Shown here piece by piece: positions 1 to 11,198 of a DNA stretch of 64,000 bases. Under the pieces are notes generated by a model. The model worked only from the letters and a program-made list of their open reading frames with translations, was not told the origin of the DNA and searched no databases. Source of the stretch: Glycine soja. Taxonomy: Eukaryota > Streptophyta > Magnoliopsida > Fabales > Fabaceae. The stretch spans positions 1,537,261-1,601,260 of the forward strand of contig NC_041002.1 of the NCBI RefSeq assembly GCF_004193775.1. Reading direction: 5' to 3'. The translations under genes were made by a program, and so were the position numbers. Every line of letters begins with the position of its first letter. Position 1 is the first letter of the stretch.

Positions 1-38
1 AGTTCTTACTGTTTCTTTGCTTGCCAAACTGATGTCAG

Positions 39-1094
39 GTACACTGCATCTTCTGAACTGTTGCCTCTTCTAGCCGCGGGAAGATTGCCTTTGTTGAAGG
101 TGGACAAGATTACACAAACAATTGATACTAGTAGCTCCACTATTATAAACTCCACAACATTGTCTAGTCCTTTTGCATCCTTGTCTTTCAGTGCATCTGC
201 CTCATTTGAAGTTCGAACCCCTACGAGAATTCAGGTACTCTGATGAAAACCTTCGTATTTTACAAAAACAATTTTTTAAAAAGACATAATATATTTGACC
301 AAAGGCAGTAAAAAAGGCAAAAGGTTCTAGGGGTTAACACTTTGCAAACAGCCTTTTTCTATTAAAAAAAATAGCTGAAATCCCCAAAATTAATCTGTCC
401 AAAACTTGTTCTTAATGTGAAAGGCACCAAAAAGTGCATTACTCTTGTATTGTGAAAAACTGTCAAATTATATATATATATATATTCTATGGGGCAATAA
501 TATGAGGATGTAAAAAGATAAATGCTTATTATTATATTTACCGTATCCTGTGCATTGTATTTTGCTGGTGCTTCAAGAGTTCATCTGAATGTTGAGTAGT
601 TAAATAAATTGTTGCTTCAATTCTGTTATGCAAATATGATTTGTATGCTGCTTAATGTTAACGGTGTTGCAATTCTTATGCAACTGAATGTTGTATGTAC
701 TCATTAGTTTGCAGTGTGCATATGAACTTTTTAGATTGCAGATAACTAGAAAACTCTTGCTAACATTTCTAAATGCAAGCAGGTTACATTTAAAGAAGGT
801 TCAATACAACCTCCAGAGATAAAGTCTAATGTTGAACTACCAGAAAATGTAGACATTTTTGGCCAAAAGCTTAGCCTACAGCCTCTGCAACAATCCCTTG
901 GCCCACTTCAGGGTCTGGTGGAAAACATATCGCGTGTCATTTCTGGTCAGCCACCTCTTAAGATTCCCATCCCTGGCGAAAGGACAAGCTCCTGGCTTCT
1001 TACTACATATCTTGATAAGGACTTGCGAATATCAAGGGGGGATGGTGGTCTTTTCGTTCTTGCCAGAGAAGGGAGTCCACTTCTTGATCAGTAG
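39..1094 (+). CDS. FBN4: Plastid lipid-associated protein / fibrillin (FBN4/PAP6-like), 3' part
   Basis: Partial gene entering from the left edge. Exon 39-234 follows an AG acceptor and ends at a GT donor. Exon 783-1094 stays in phase to a TAG at 1092-1094. The joined piece (about 169 residues) reads YTASSELLPLLAAG, then LPLLKVDKITQTIDTSS, ASFEVRTPTRIQ, VTFKEGSIQPPEIKS and, near the end, RTSSWLLTTYLDKDLRISRG followed by GDGGLFVLAREGS. This is the C-terminal half of the PAP/fibrillin lipocalin-like fold, with its typical SRGDGG(L/S)FVL ending. Fibrillins sit in plastoglobules and on thylakoids and bind lipids or carotenoids and plastoquinone. FBN4 (also called harpin-binding protein 1 or PAP6) affects plastoglobule plastoquinone content. 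The family call is strong; the FBN4 subfamily comes from remembered similarity. The 548-bp intron holds a short (TA)n run near 469-485. The N-terminus and transit peptide lie outside the window. Confidence 0.75.
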
Positions 1095-2651
1095 GAAAGT
1101 AATCATACTCCTTTCTTCTTCCCCCATGTCATCCCCGTCCCCTGAGAATAATGTGAACGGCGTATTCAAAATCTCTCCATTCTTTTTGTTTATTTTCTTC
1201 TTCTCAAGCTAATGTATATTTAAAGGAGTGACGGGTTATGTTGTCAGGATGCAATTCTACAATCTATAAATAATCAGATAGATAATGTCAAGCCCTTGTT
1301 AGCTTTGGCGAAATATTGATTTGGGGAAGGAATATGAAATCGATTTTCTGAAGTTACTCTTGAGATTAATGATTATGAGACTGTTCTCAGCATGGAAACT
1401 AGATATAAATGAAATGCATAAGGGGTTCTGTTGTTTCTACATAACTTGTTCTACATGCTATGGAGTTGATTGTTATTGATTGCTCATCCTTCAAAAGATT
1501 TTTTGGGGTGCATATGAAGGGCATTCTCTAACTACCCTATTTGACAACGGAAGATTAATTCCTTTCAAAAGATAAAAGAAAATCACCACGGAAGTGAGGG
1601 TTTTCCCCAATTGTGTTGAGTTTGGTTACTTAAAAAAATAATTTGTGAATAAGAAAACAGTATCTTTTATTTAAATTGAAAGATTAAAATTTAAAGGGAA
1701 TTATAAGGTGGCGATATCACCTTAATTATTTACCTTAAGACTTATATTTTATTTTAAAATGTTCATTTTAAAATTTGGTCTCTGCGTGTGCCGTGGTAAG
1801 CTACAATTGGTCTAGATAGCGACACTGAAATTTTAGGTCATTTGGGTATCCACGTAGCACTTTTGAGATAAACACTTGAAAATCTCACGTCAACTTTATG
1901 TTATTTTTTTTTTTAACTTTAAAGTGAAAGAATGTTATTCTTTTATTTAGATGGCTATTATTGATATGTATTTATCAAGTTTAAGAAAAAAAAATAATAA
2001 ACGAAACAAAATAATTATATATAATATAAATTCGGTGTTGCTAGAGAACACAAAGATTGTGATTTTGAATACACATTTCATCTGTTCAGTCTGTCAGCCC
2101 CAGCAACAAATGTCATATTACAGCTAATTCTTGCGAGCAAAAGCTAAAGCTAGAAAACCACTTCCAAACAAGGATGTATATCACAATAACTTGTCGTAGT
2201 TAGAAATTATAACATATTATGGTACGCAGGTTTGCATAAACATGGTATAGCCAATCCAGTAGATGGATGGAAAAAAATCAGACTGCAAGTTGAATAAACC
2301 AAATTTTCGGGGAACAATAAAATTTTCTTAGATCTGGTTGATTTCGCTAAGTTGAAGAAAAATCAAATAGATACATGGAGATGGAAGCTAGAAGATTCAG
2401 GACAATATTCAGTAGCTATTCGTTGAACAGGCTTCGGTTCTAAAGAATTTTTCTTTGCCTACAAAAAAAAAAATCTCCACTATCATTATTCACTGAACAG
2501 GAAGATTATCCGTGATATATATTAACAAATAACAACTAGTTCTTTTAATTAAAACTGAGAACAAATGCATAACCACTGGACTATACAAAAACCAATGAGA
2601 CAACAACAAAGGTAACAAATTTGCGAATTCTAACACCATCAGTTTCCAATA
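1095..2651. other. Intergenic between fibrillin gene and copy A
   Basis: No coding region was found. The first part is the 3' flank of the fibrillin gene. From about 2040 the sequence matches 8500-9230 in many short blocks (for example the blocks around 2056-2160 and 8502-8610), so it is the shared 3' flank of the tandem gene pair described below. Confidence 0.6.
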
Positions 2652-2795
2652 TCAGCTGGCAGAGGGAAGGTTATCATGCAGCATCCACTGCATAATGTCC
2701 TTCCTAATAACACCACAAGAGCAATTCACTCTGTAATTTGATCCAACAATTTGAGGCGTAGAGGCACTGAATTGCCTGCCATGGATGGTAGTCCA

Positions 2796-2954
2796 AGCAG
2801 GAATGAATGGTCGCATAATCCTTGTCACGGAAGGAAAATGCTTTGTCCTTAATGAGGTGAACATTCCATAAGCCTTCTGGTTGGAGCTGCCACCTGCTGC
2901 AAAATGCATTCCCACTCTTTCTCTTGACCTACTACCATTTGAAGGTAAGGGACC
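2796..2954 (-). repeat. 159-bp direct duplication, left copy
   Basis: Aligns without gaps to 6550-6708, with 6 mismatches (153/159 identical), in the same orientation. It is part of exon 2 of copy A (GPLPSNGSRSRERVG through MRPFIPA). Homology stops exactly at both edges: to the right begins SRO-derived DNA, to the left the host exon continues. It behaves like a long target duplication flanking the insert. Confidence 0.9.
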
Positions 2955-3073
2955 TTCAAGTACAGGACAAGGATAAAACAAACTGTTAAAAACAGAACTA
3001 CAGTAATATTGGATAGGAAAATGGTCAAATTTTTAAAGAAAATCCTACCACATAAACACAATATATTAATCTT

Positions 3074-4204
3074 TTATCCTAACCTGGCATCAGGGCAAGT
3101 AACAGCAGCAAGATGAACACCAATGTCATATGTGCACTTTGATCCAGATAGTCCATAATGACTTAGTCCATAGTTCATCATTGTAGATAGTTCTCCTTTA
3201 GAAGAAGCAAGCCAATCATACTGAATGTTAGCTTCCCCATGATTCTTTTTGCTAATTTCAGCTTGCTTCTGGAACAGCTCCCATCGTGCTTGCATTGACG
3301 CACCTGAGCATTGGTAAATCTCAAATATGTCAGAATCAGTACTGCCAAAACTACTCATTCCCTTAAGAAACATCTTTTGTACAGAATTCAGATCCAATAT
3401 TCCATATACTGATTCAGTATAAGCATCTAAATCTATGTCTTGATGTTGCTGAATGTCTTCACCAACATTTCCACAGTCCTTTTTGTTAATGCTATCTTCA
3501 ACTTCTACATCATATTGACAGCAGTTTTGTTTAGTATCAATTTGAATACCCTTAACTAGAGCATTGGACTCCCCACTGCACTCACTCAACCTGGATTGAT
3601 CCACTCCATTTATGTCAACTTCTAAATGTAATTTTATTTCGTTAGATGCATATGAGTCCGGACTTCTTCCACATTCCTGTTTGCTCAAATTATAAGGTTC
3701 TTCATCAGAAGCAGCATAGATTTCGGGGGAAAAACACCACCCTGCCGCATCAATCAAAGCTATAGGTTGTTGCAAGCCAGTTTTAAGGTCCACCTTATGC
3801 AGATGTAAAAAATCAAACAAAAGATGATACCCATTTGACTCTATCTCCACAGCTGCCTTCTTGACTTCAAGATCCTTCTTAACCAAGTCAACAACATCCT
3901 TTGGAAAGTCCAACCATTCCCCATTCTCATAGAACATCAAACGCTCCAGTCTCCCACTCTTTTTATAATTCAAAAAACGCCTAGCTAAGGACCGTCCAAT
4001 ATGACGACCAGCATTTGTCAGCCTGTTTCTATATCCACCCAATCTCATGCGTTTGACAGCCCTGCTTGCTGGTGACGTAAGAGATGACCAATGCCCTAAC
4101 ATTGGTTGGGAAGCTCCACTTAAATGTGCAGCATATCGGGTCGCTTGCTTGCGCTTCAGATTGAGTGCAACCCTATTCAATTCCTTTGCGATTTTTGCTT
4201 CCAT
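3074..4204 (-). CDS. Truncated RCD1/SRO-family protein (WWE domain plus partial PARP-like domain)
   Basis: Open for 376 codons from the ATG at 4204 (MEAKIAKELNRVALN, the conserved MEAKI start of RCD1/SRO1) to a TAA at 3074-3076. A basic stretch RAVKRMRLGGYRNR lies near residues 48-61. The WWE domain spans about 75-162 (FYENGEWLDFP, VEIESNGYHLLFDFLHLHKV, GWCFSPEIY). An acidic linker is followed from about residue 264 by the inactive PARP-like region (ILDLNSVQKMF, QARWELFQKQAEISKK, KCTYDIGVHLAAVTCPDA). The exon has a natural GT donor after 3084, where family members continue with YCDVDENGV. That remainder and the C-terminal RST domain are absent, because the copied segment ends in the next intron. 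RCD1/SRO proteins are nuclear stress regulators that bind transcription factors through RST, so this copy could not do so. It is either a young pseudogene or a WWE-only product. Confidence 0.8.
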   Translation of the reverse strand: MEAKIAKELNRVALNLKRKQATRYAAHLSGASQPMLGHWSSLTSPASRAVKRMRLGGYRNRLTNAGRHIGRSLARRFLNYKKSGRLERLMFYENGEWLDFPKDVVDLVKKDLEVKKAAVEIESNGYHLLFDFLHLHKVDLKTGLQQPIALIDAAGWCFSPEIYAASDEEPYNLSKQECGRSPDSYASNEIKLHLEVDINGVDQSRLSECSGESNALVKGIQIDTKQNCCQYDVEVEDSINKKDCGNVGEDIQQHQDIDLDAYTESVYGILDLNSVQKMFLKGMSSFGSTDSDIFEIYQCSGASMQARWELFQKQAEISKKNHGEANIQYDWLASSKGELSTMMNYGLSHYGLSGSKCTYDIGVHLAAVTCPDARLG

Positions 4205-5629
4205 TTCTATCACCTAGCTCAATATCTATAAGCACTCTTAAATATAAAAGCTCAGGTGCAGAAGTTAAATAGAACCCTAGACCTTGAGCAGTTTCAAAGA
4301 AACTGCGGTGGCAATGGTGAAGACCATAACATCCAGAATATTTGGCAATCCCTGGATATTAAAACTTTTGAGAATATTGAATGAATACATAGGATAATGG
4401 ACGCATAATTATAAAGTTAACAAATAAAGAATAAGGGATTAATCAATAAAAGCATTCCCTGCATAACAAAATAAGTAATCTGAATTCTGAAACAGTTGCA
4501 AAAGTGACATGCTGCAAAAGTACCATCTCCAACAAGATTAAGAAAAATGGAGCATTGAACTTATAAAATATACTACAAGAGTGGTCAACATCCAAAACAC
4601 AGTATATTAATTAAACTCAAAAGTTTTTAAATATCAACAAATTCAATTACAAGATAATGCTAATTCATTCTAAGCTAAATTTATCCAATTTTAAATCAAA
4701 TATTTCTCCAGTATTTTTAATGTTGATGTCAATGGATCTTTAGGAGACCAAAAATTGCAAAACCCCAAGGAAAATGCAAGTTCGAAAGATGTATAAAACG
4801 TTATAATATAGCTCAAAAAGATTGATTAATACAAAACCCCAAAACTATTTATATTTGGTTTACATACATACAAAGATCAGCCAAATCTTTAACAAAGCAT
4901 AAATAGCATTGAGGTCTAGACCTATTAAAAGGTCACATGCTAGTCATGTGACTACTTAAGGTAATACATAGAAGACATTCTAAACTCAACAGAACAGAAT
5001 GGAACAGATGACATAAATATTGACTGTTCTAGAAATTTACATATCTGCAGAAAGTCGTTTATCTTATTAGAGTTAGTTCTACCCAAAACGTAGATAGGCA
5101 ATTCAAATTAATAGATTTTTAACATAGTAATTCCAATCCCAGTTGAAGTTTACATCTCAATAGTCTAATGATGTCCCTAGGAACTGAAATATGAATAGAC
5201 CAAAAAATGAATTCTTTGAAATTGCAAGTTTGCAACTCAGCAGTTTCTCCAGAAAGGTGGTTCATAAACCAATAAACCATGCATGCTTTTAACTAAATCA
5301 CTAAATTCAATTAGAACAACAAGAAAACTGATATTAACCCTAATATATTGAATGTACAACAAACCATAAATAGATAATTGAGGAATAAAAAGCAATAATA
5401 ACAATTCCAAGAGGATCCCAGTTTTATTATTTAAAATTCTCAACAACACAGTCCAAATAAACTCATAAAAATGACCATACATGTTTTCTATGGCATCAGC
5501 ACTCTAACTAACCAAATCCCTGGCTTCAACTCTACCTATTCTCACTGAAAGGCCTTTGAAATAAACACCTAACAACTGAGCTGTCTTGCTTACAACTTCG
5601 TAGCAAAAGTTAAGCAGGAGATGGCATGA

Positions 5630-5720
5630 CAACCGGGTGGGGTGGGGCGGGGCAGGGATGAGTATGATATCCCCCGTCCTGCTCCCCAACATCTCCGTCC
5701 CAGTTCAGGGTCGCGTATTC
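5630..5720. repeat. GC-rich GGGTGGGG/CCCCGTCC fragment in an SRO intron
   Basis: A short GC-rich patch in AT-rich intron DNA: a run of GGGG blocks, then a GTATGATATCCC centre, then CCCC blocks, preceded by GATGGCATGACAA. This resembles the widespread plant 'GATGGCAA...GGGCGGGG' repeat fragment. It is short and no boundaries were found. Confidence 0.3.
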
Positions 5721-6549
5721 CAATTCAGTCCCCATTCCAGCCACTACAGGTAGTTTCATTGATGAAGTTTAGGAAAAATGAAGCACCACCGAGTGGAAAA
5801 TTAAGAAAGCAGTATGCAACGGACAATTTCTTTATCATCCACAGTATAAATTGAGCAATCTCACACATTAACCTAGGTAACAGGTTGATACAGATAAACT
5901 TTTTTCTTTTACCAATTATAAACAGATAAACTTAAACATCAAGAAATTCACAAATCAAAAACACTTCAGAAATACCATGAAATTGATCAAAGGAACGAAT
6001 ATAAATAAATTTTTGCATACCCAGCGCTGCATTTAGAGTTCATGCTGTACATGCTTTTCCCCGGAAACGGCTTAGCTCCTGATGATAGAATTTAACAGAA
6101 TAAAAATTCTTTAAAAAAAACACTGCATAATCATAACAAAGTTGTGGCAGTCAAGACCACAACCAAAGACACGGTATCAATAATCAACAAATAAAACACT
6201 CCCCACTCCAAAAAAATAGATAAATAAAAACTCTATCAATATCACTTCTAAAAGCAAAATCAGCTTCAAAAAATTACAAATAAACAGAAAATCATTCCAA
6301 ACAGCAAAAACAAGCAAACCCAATGCCGAGCTACTAAATCCAAGCCCCAAATCGCAAAGTCAAACGGACACAAAAAGAGGAAAGTCCTAAACACTGGCAG
6401 ATATTAAAATTCTGAAACGAAAAGTGCATGGAAAAATCGAGATAAGCTTTAGAAATTACCTGAGTCCAGAAACACGAAAAACAACAGAATTACCAATTTA
6501 ACAGACAATTTTTTCAACCTCTTTTTTTTTTGCCTTTTTCTTCTTATCT

Positions 6550-6708
6550 AGCAGGAATGAACGGTCGCATAATCCTTGTCATGGAAGGAAAATGCTTCGT
6601 CCTTAATGAGGTGAACATTCCATAAGCCTTCTGGTTGGAGCTGCCAACTGCTGAAAAATGCTTTCCCACTCTTTCTCTTGACCTACTACCATTTGAAGGT
6701 AAGGGACC
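6550..6708 (-). repeat. 159-bp direct duplication, right copy
   Basis: Second copy of the host exon segment described at 2796-2954. Its right edge continues without a break into the upstream part of host exon 2 (KPSPQIRG), and its left edge abuts the SRO insert. Confidence 0.9.
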
Positions 6709-7321
6709 ACGTATCTGAGGCGACGGCTTCATTCGACCCAGCCATCGCAATATAAAGTCTGGTTCGTCTGTGAAGCACCATAGCAAGAGATGTATTGGAA
6801 TCTACACTCACTGATCAGCCTCATGGTTCGTGATACGCACGAAAACTAACGCTAATAACAATTGATAGATTTTTTTCAATGTTGGATCTGGAGGTCACAA
6901 ACTCACAATGCATCATTGGTTACAAGCTGGCAATCTTGTGTATACACACACAATTATTTTAATTTACAAACATCATAATGAAACAATCACTTTTGTTGCA
7001 ATTCCTATTCTAGAAATGTTGGTGATGAATTGGAAACATTGAAATGACGAGAGAAGCACATGATTTCGAACCTGATTTCGCCTCACATTTCATTGTCAAT
7101 ACAATCAATACACGGAAAAGTATCATCATTGTTGCTAATAGATAAGAATAGCATTGGGAATTCAGAGAGTGAATTAAGAGAGGAACGAACCTGTTAAGAA
7201 ATTGACGGATCAAAGGGTACTCAGCGCTTACGATTTCGCTGAATCCTGAAAGCGTGTGCCTGTAAGTTCGCTTCAGACCTAAGAAACACGCAATTCCGAG
7301 TGTTATCTCCCACAACACCAT

Positions 7322-8122
7322 TGAACCTTCTCTCTCTACAATTTTCTCACGATCTTTCGATCTTCTGAATTGCTTTGTTCGTGTCGCGCAAGTTTCTACT
7401 CTACCTCTCATTGGCACGCCAGAATTTTCGTTCGCGTTGCGTTTCTCAATTCTCCCCATCTTTGCCGCCATTGTTGCCGACCGTTGGATTTTGCTTTTCC
7501 TCATCTCAAACCTATGGGCTTCTTCATCTGGGCCTTTCAACTTTCTGGCCCGGCCCAATGTCGAACCCGAGACAAGTTTTGATTGCATTACATTTTGGGA
7601 TTTCATTTCCCTAAAGTGGATGCAGTGTTTTTTATGTAAAAAAAATGTACTTATAGTGATTGATTGAAAAATTAATTGATATTATAAAATAATTTTAAAA
7701 TTTAAAATTTATTATACACATTTAACTTTTATCACAATTTCAGTTATTTATTTTATGATGTACTAAAGTGAGTGGTGAGTGTACTTTATGTAATAAAATG
7801 CATTTATAGTAATTGATTGTAAACTTAATAGTTGATATGTTCCTTTTAGTCTTTCAATTAGACAATTTTAATATTTTTTTTTCATTTGAATGTATATTTC
7901 ACTTATTAGCTTGAGAACTTAGTTAAAATATTCTCTTGCAGATATTTCAAAGTCAAACTCTCATCCCATCCCATTGAATCATTCAGATGAATAATACCTA
8001 ACTTCGATCCTTGATGAAAATAATATTTAATTAAACTTATCTTTTCATCGAATTCTAGATTTAATCAAAGTCTCTTCCCCTTGATGAATCAAAGAGTTAA
8101 GAAAGAAAAAACTATCACCCCA

Positions 8123-8166
<44 letters not shown>

Positions 8167-9232
8167 GATTATCTGTTGAGGCTTGGTGAGCTTCAACTTC
8201 AAAATATCATACTATTATAGAAAATTCTCGTGAGCAGAAAATATCCAGACAAGATAGAGTCAGAGACACCTAATTTAAATAAAATGACACTACAGATTAA
8301 TATCAAGATGATCAATCACTTAGTCTAAATGTAAAATTTGTAAATACTTTTACCCTTTATAAAATCATAATAAGTATCCTATCTACAATTGATGATGACA
8401 CTGGATTACTTGGTTCTACGTCTTTTGGACGAATTTGATGTGAAAAATTACCAGGACAGTCGTTCTTAAATCGAAACCAGACACACACTAGTCACAGTAT
8501 CGTGATTTTGAATACACATTTTTTATCTGTTCAGGCTTTGTCAGCTTCAGCTTCAAATATCATATTACAGAAAATTCTCGCGAGCAGAAAATAAGCTAGA
8601 AAACCACTTCCATGATTCATGCCTTGGGAAAGTTAACAATACTTTGCAATGACACCATTCACATCTGTACTTGTGCTCAACATCAATGATGAATAAAAGT
8701 GTAAAGTGCACATTTGAATGTCACCTCCAAACATGGAGGTATTGGTGCATGTTTCGTAACACGGTAACTCACCTTGATTTTCTGAAGCAACAAACAATTG
8801 CGCTAGCGTTAATTTCACCATGATTTTACAGTGAGCTTAGATTCTTATTGCCAATCTAAACACACTGTTAGTATATCACAATATCGTATATAATTAGAAC
8901 ATATTATGGCATACATGTATGAATAAACATGGTATGGTCAATCCAGTGGAAGTATGGAAAAAATCAAGCTGCAAGTTGCATAAACCAAACTTGCTGAGAA
9001 GTATAAAATAGAGCAATGCAAAAACTCTACTGTCATTATTCATTCAACAGAAAGATTATCCTTGATATTAACAACTAGTTCTTTAAACCAAGACTGAAAG
9101 CAATTGCATAACCGCTGGTTATCCAAAAGGAAGCTTGACGAACTATACAAAATCCAAAGAGACAAAATCAGATACGACAGATTTGCTTACTCTATCACCA
9201 TCAATTTCCAACATCTGCCAGCAGAGAGAGGA
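7322..9232. other. Spacer between copies A and B
   Basis: 7322-7600 is the 5' flank of copy A and aligns with the 5' flank of copy B (10219-10480), including the blocks around 7410-7480 and 7525-7570, so promoter and UTR were duplicated too. A (TA)n microsatellite lies at about 8127-8164. A short extra copy of the shared 3' flank is at about 8165-8250, and the full 3' flank of copy B runs from about 8500 to 9232. No coding region was found. Confidence 0.6.
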
Positions 9233-10218
9233 TTAGTTATGCCTCAACCACTGCATAATATCCTTCCTAATAACACCCTCTGACCAATTTACCCTGTAAA
9301 TTGATCCAACAGTTTGAGGCGTAGAGGTACTGAAGTGCCTGCCATGGATGGTAATCCCAGCAGGATTCGGCGGTCGCATCATCCTCGCTACTGTAGGAAA
9401 ATGCATTATCCTTGATGAGGTAAACAAATGCCTATCAGAGTCCCTCCTTGACGTTCCAGAACCCTTCTGATTGGAACTTCTACCTGCTGATAAACGTTTT
9501 CCAACACTTTCTCTTGATGTAATACCATTAGAAGGTGGGGGACCGCGAATCTGAGCCGATGGCTTCATTCGATCCAGCCATCGCAATATAAAGTTCCCGA
9601 AATTCCGTCCCACTTCTATGTCCCTAACTTGAATGTTACGATGCACTCTGATAGCTACATCAAACACAGCACGGGTCCGTCTGTGAAGAACCATAGAAGA
9701 ACACAAGTCACCAACAATTTGTGCATTCCAAAAAAAATTTCAAGTTAGAATCTACACTCAGTGATCAGCATCACCATTCACGGTACGCACTAAACCTAAC
9801 GCTAACAACAATTGATTGATTGTCAATGTCGGATCTGGAGGTCAAAATGCATTCGTTACTAGCTATATACATAATTTTATCTTAATTTACAAGTATCATA
9901 ATGAAAAAATCTCTTATTGCAATTCCTAATCTATGAATGTTGGTGAGGAATTGGAAACATTGAAATCGAGAGAAACACATGATTTCGAGCCTGATTTTTT
10001 CCATCATTGATCACATTTCATTGTGAACACAATCAAGACACTATTGTTTCAGCTAATGGATAAGAGTGAATTAAGAGAGGAACGAACCTGTGAAGAAATT
10101 GGAGGAGCTTAGGGTACTTAGGGCTTACGATCCTACGTTGAATCCTGAGAGCGAGCCTGTAAGTTCGCTTCAGACCCAAGAAATACGCAGTTCCGAGCGT
10201 TATCTCCCACAACACCAT
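9233..10218 (-). CDS. Copy B: intact small uncharacterised plant protein, 192 aa
   Basis: Two exons: 10088-10218 and 9233-9680. Exon 1 starts at the ATG at 10218 (MVLWEITLGTAYFLGLKRTY) and ends with two bases of an Arg codon before a GT donor. Exon 2 completes it and reads RTRAVFDVAIRVHRNIQVRD, NFGNFILRWLDRMKPSAQIRG and SSNQKGSGTS, ending QWLRHN then TAA at 9233-9235. Total 579 bp, 192 residues. The N-terminus has a hydrophobic stretch (LWEITLGTAYFLGL), possibly a membrane anchor or signal. The C-terminal half is rich in Ser, Arg and Pro and looks disordered. I recognise the family only as conserved hypothetical plant proteins and assign no function. It is the intact partner of the broken copy A, duplicated in tandem with its flanks. 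Confidence 0.75.
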
Positions 10219-11156
10219 TGAACCTTCTCTCTATAACTTTTTCTCTCTCTCTCTCTTTCGATCTTCTAATATTCTCAAGTTGACGAATCTTTTTCCTGTT
10301 GCCCAAGTTTCTATTCCTCTTCTCATTGGCACTCCAGAATTTTCGTTCGCGGTGACCCTTTCCCTACGTATTGCTGCCACTCTGGCCGTTGGATTTTGCT
10401 TTTCCCCGTCTTTACCCTACGGGCTTCTTCTAATGGGCCTTTCAACCTTCCCGCTTAGCCCAATGTCGAAAAAAAAAATATGACTTTTTGACTAAGTTAT
10501 CTATTATTATATTTGTTAGTATATTCTTTTACATTCCATTATATATATTGTGATAAGTTGGTCCAAAGATTTTGCAAACTTATCTAACCTAGTCTCTGTC
10601 ATCCTCATCTTGGTCTTATAATTACAACACATTCAAAGGAGTGAATTATATACATCATTATAGGTACTAGTTTAAGTAATACTTAATAAAATATAAAATA
10701 TGAAATAAGACATGTTATAATTTAAATTCTCCTTTACGTTAACAGCTCCATGTCCACGCTATTTCTAAGAAGATATACTATTTTTCATCTTAAATAAATA
10801 TGCATCATATGACCAATGCAATTTCTATTAAGGTTTATGTGATAGGCGACTTCTTTATTTTACTATTACAAAAAAAGTAACGACTTCCAATTTAATTCCC
10901 GTGCCTTCTATGTCCTTGTTTACTCTATGTATTTTTTTTCTTATTGAAACTTGCACTAGTTTTGTAATTTTAGAAATATGTTACCGAATTAACAGAATAG
11001 AATTCATGAAAATTTTATTTCAATTGATTATGAATTTTTCATGAGATTTTTTTTGTCAAAGAATCGTTCTTGAGATTAACATCGATGTAATTCATGTTGG
11101 ATTTGGTCAATTTGGTCTAGAGTGAAACTTCCTGTACTTCTAAAATTTGCTTCAGG

Positions 11157-11198
11157 CACCCATTACATTAGGGATTGAGCATTGTAATGTAATGGGTG
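11157..11198. repeat. Perfect 14-bp inverted repeat with 14-bp loop
   Basis: Arms cacccattacatta (11157-11170) and taatgtaatgggtg (11185-11198) are exact reverse complements around a 14-nt loop. It could form a hairpin in single strands; the role is unknown. Confidence 0.6.

Larger units (their letters stand above)
2955..6549 (-). other. Inserted gene segment: 5' part of an RCD1/SRO gene with its introns
   Basis: This 3,595-bp block separates the two 159-bp repeats. Read on the minus strand it holds a probable 5' UTR exon ending at a donor (CTCAG then GTAATT) at 6460, a probable second UTR exon 6021-6078 bounded by AG and GT, a long coding exon from 4204, and the start of the following intron. 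Because introns are retained, it was copied as DNA rather than from spliced RNA. No terminal inverted repeats or transposase were seen at its ends. Introns and UTR make up 4205-6549; no other gene was found there. Confidence 0.75.
2652..7321 (-). pseudogene. Copy A of a tandem pair of uncharacterised plant genes, broken by an insertion
   Basis: Exon 1 is 7191-7321 (ATG at 7321, starting MVLWEITLGIACFLGLKRTY, donor after QFLN-AG). It is 131 bp, as in copy B. Exon 2 begins at 6767 after the acceptor, loses a net 77 bp relative to copy B just after its first seven bases (frameshift), then reads FILRWLGRMKPSPQIRG and SSNQKAYGMF before stopping abruptly at 6550. The same exon resumes at 2954, repeating 159 bp, and continues through RPFIPAWTTIHGRQFSASTP and GVIRKDIMQW to a TGA at 2652-2654. 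Between them lies a 3,595-bp insert from an SRO gene. The family is plant-specific and of unknown function; I know it only as hypothetical proteins. The 77-bp frameshifting deletion and the insertion make this copy non-functional for the original protein. Confidence 0.8.

Noticed and set aside
7010..7606. 198-codon minus-strand frame
   Set aside because: It is exon 1 of copy A (7191-7321) extended into its intron and 5' flank; the family start MVLWEIT and the paralogue define the true exon.
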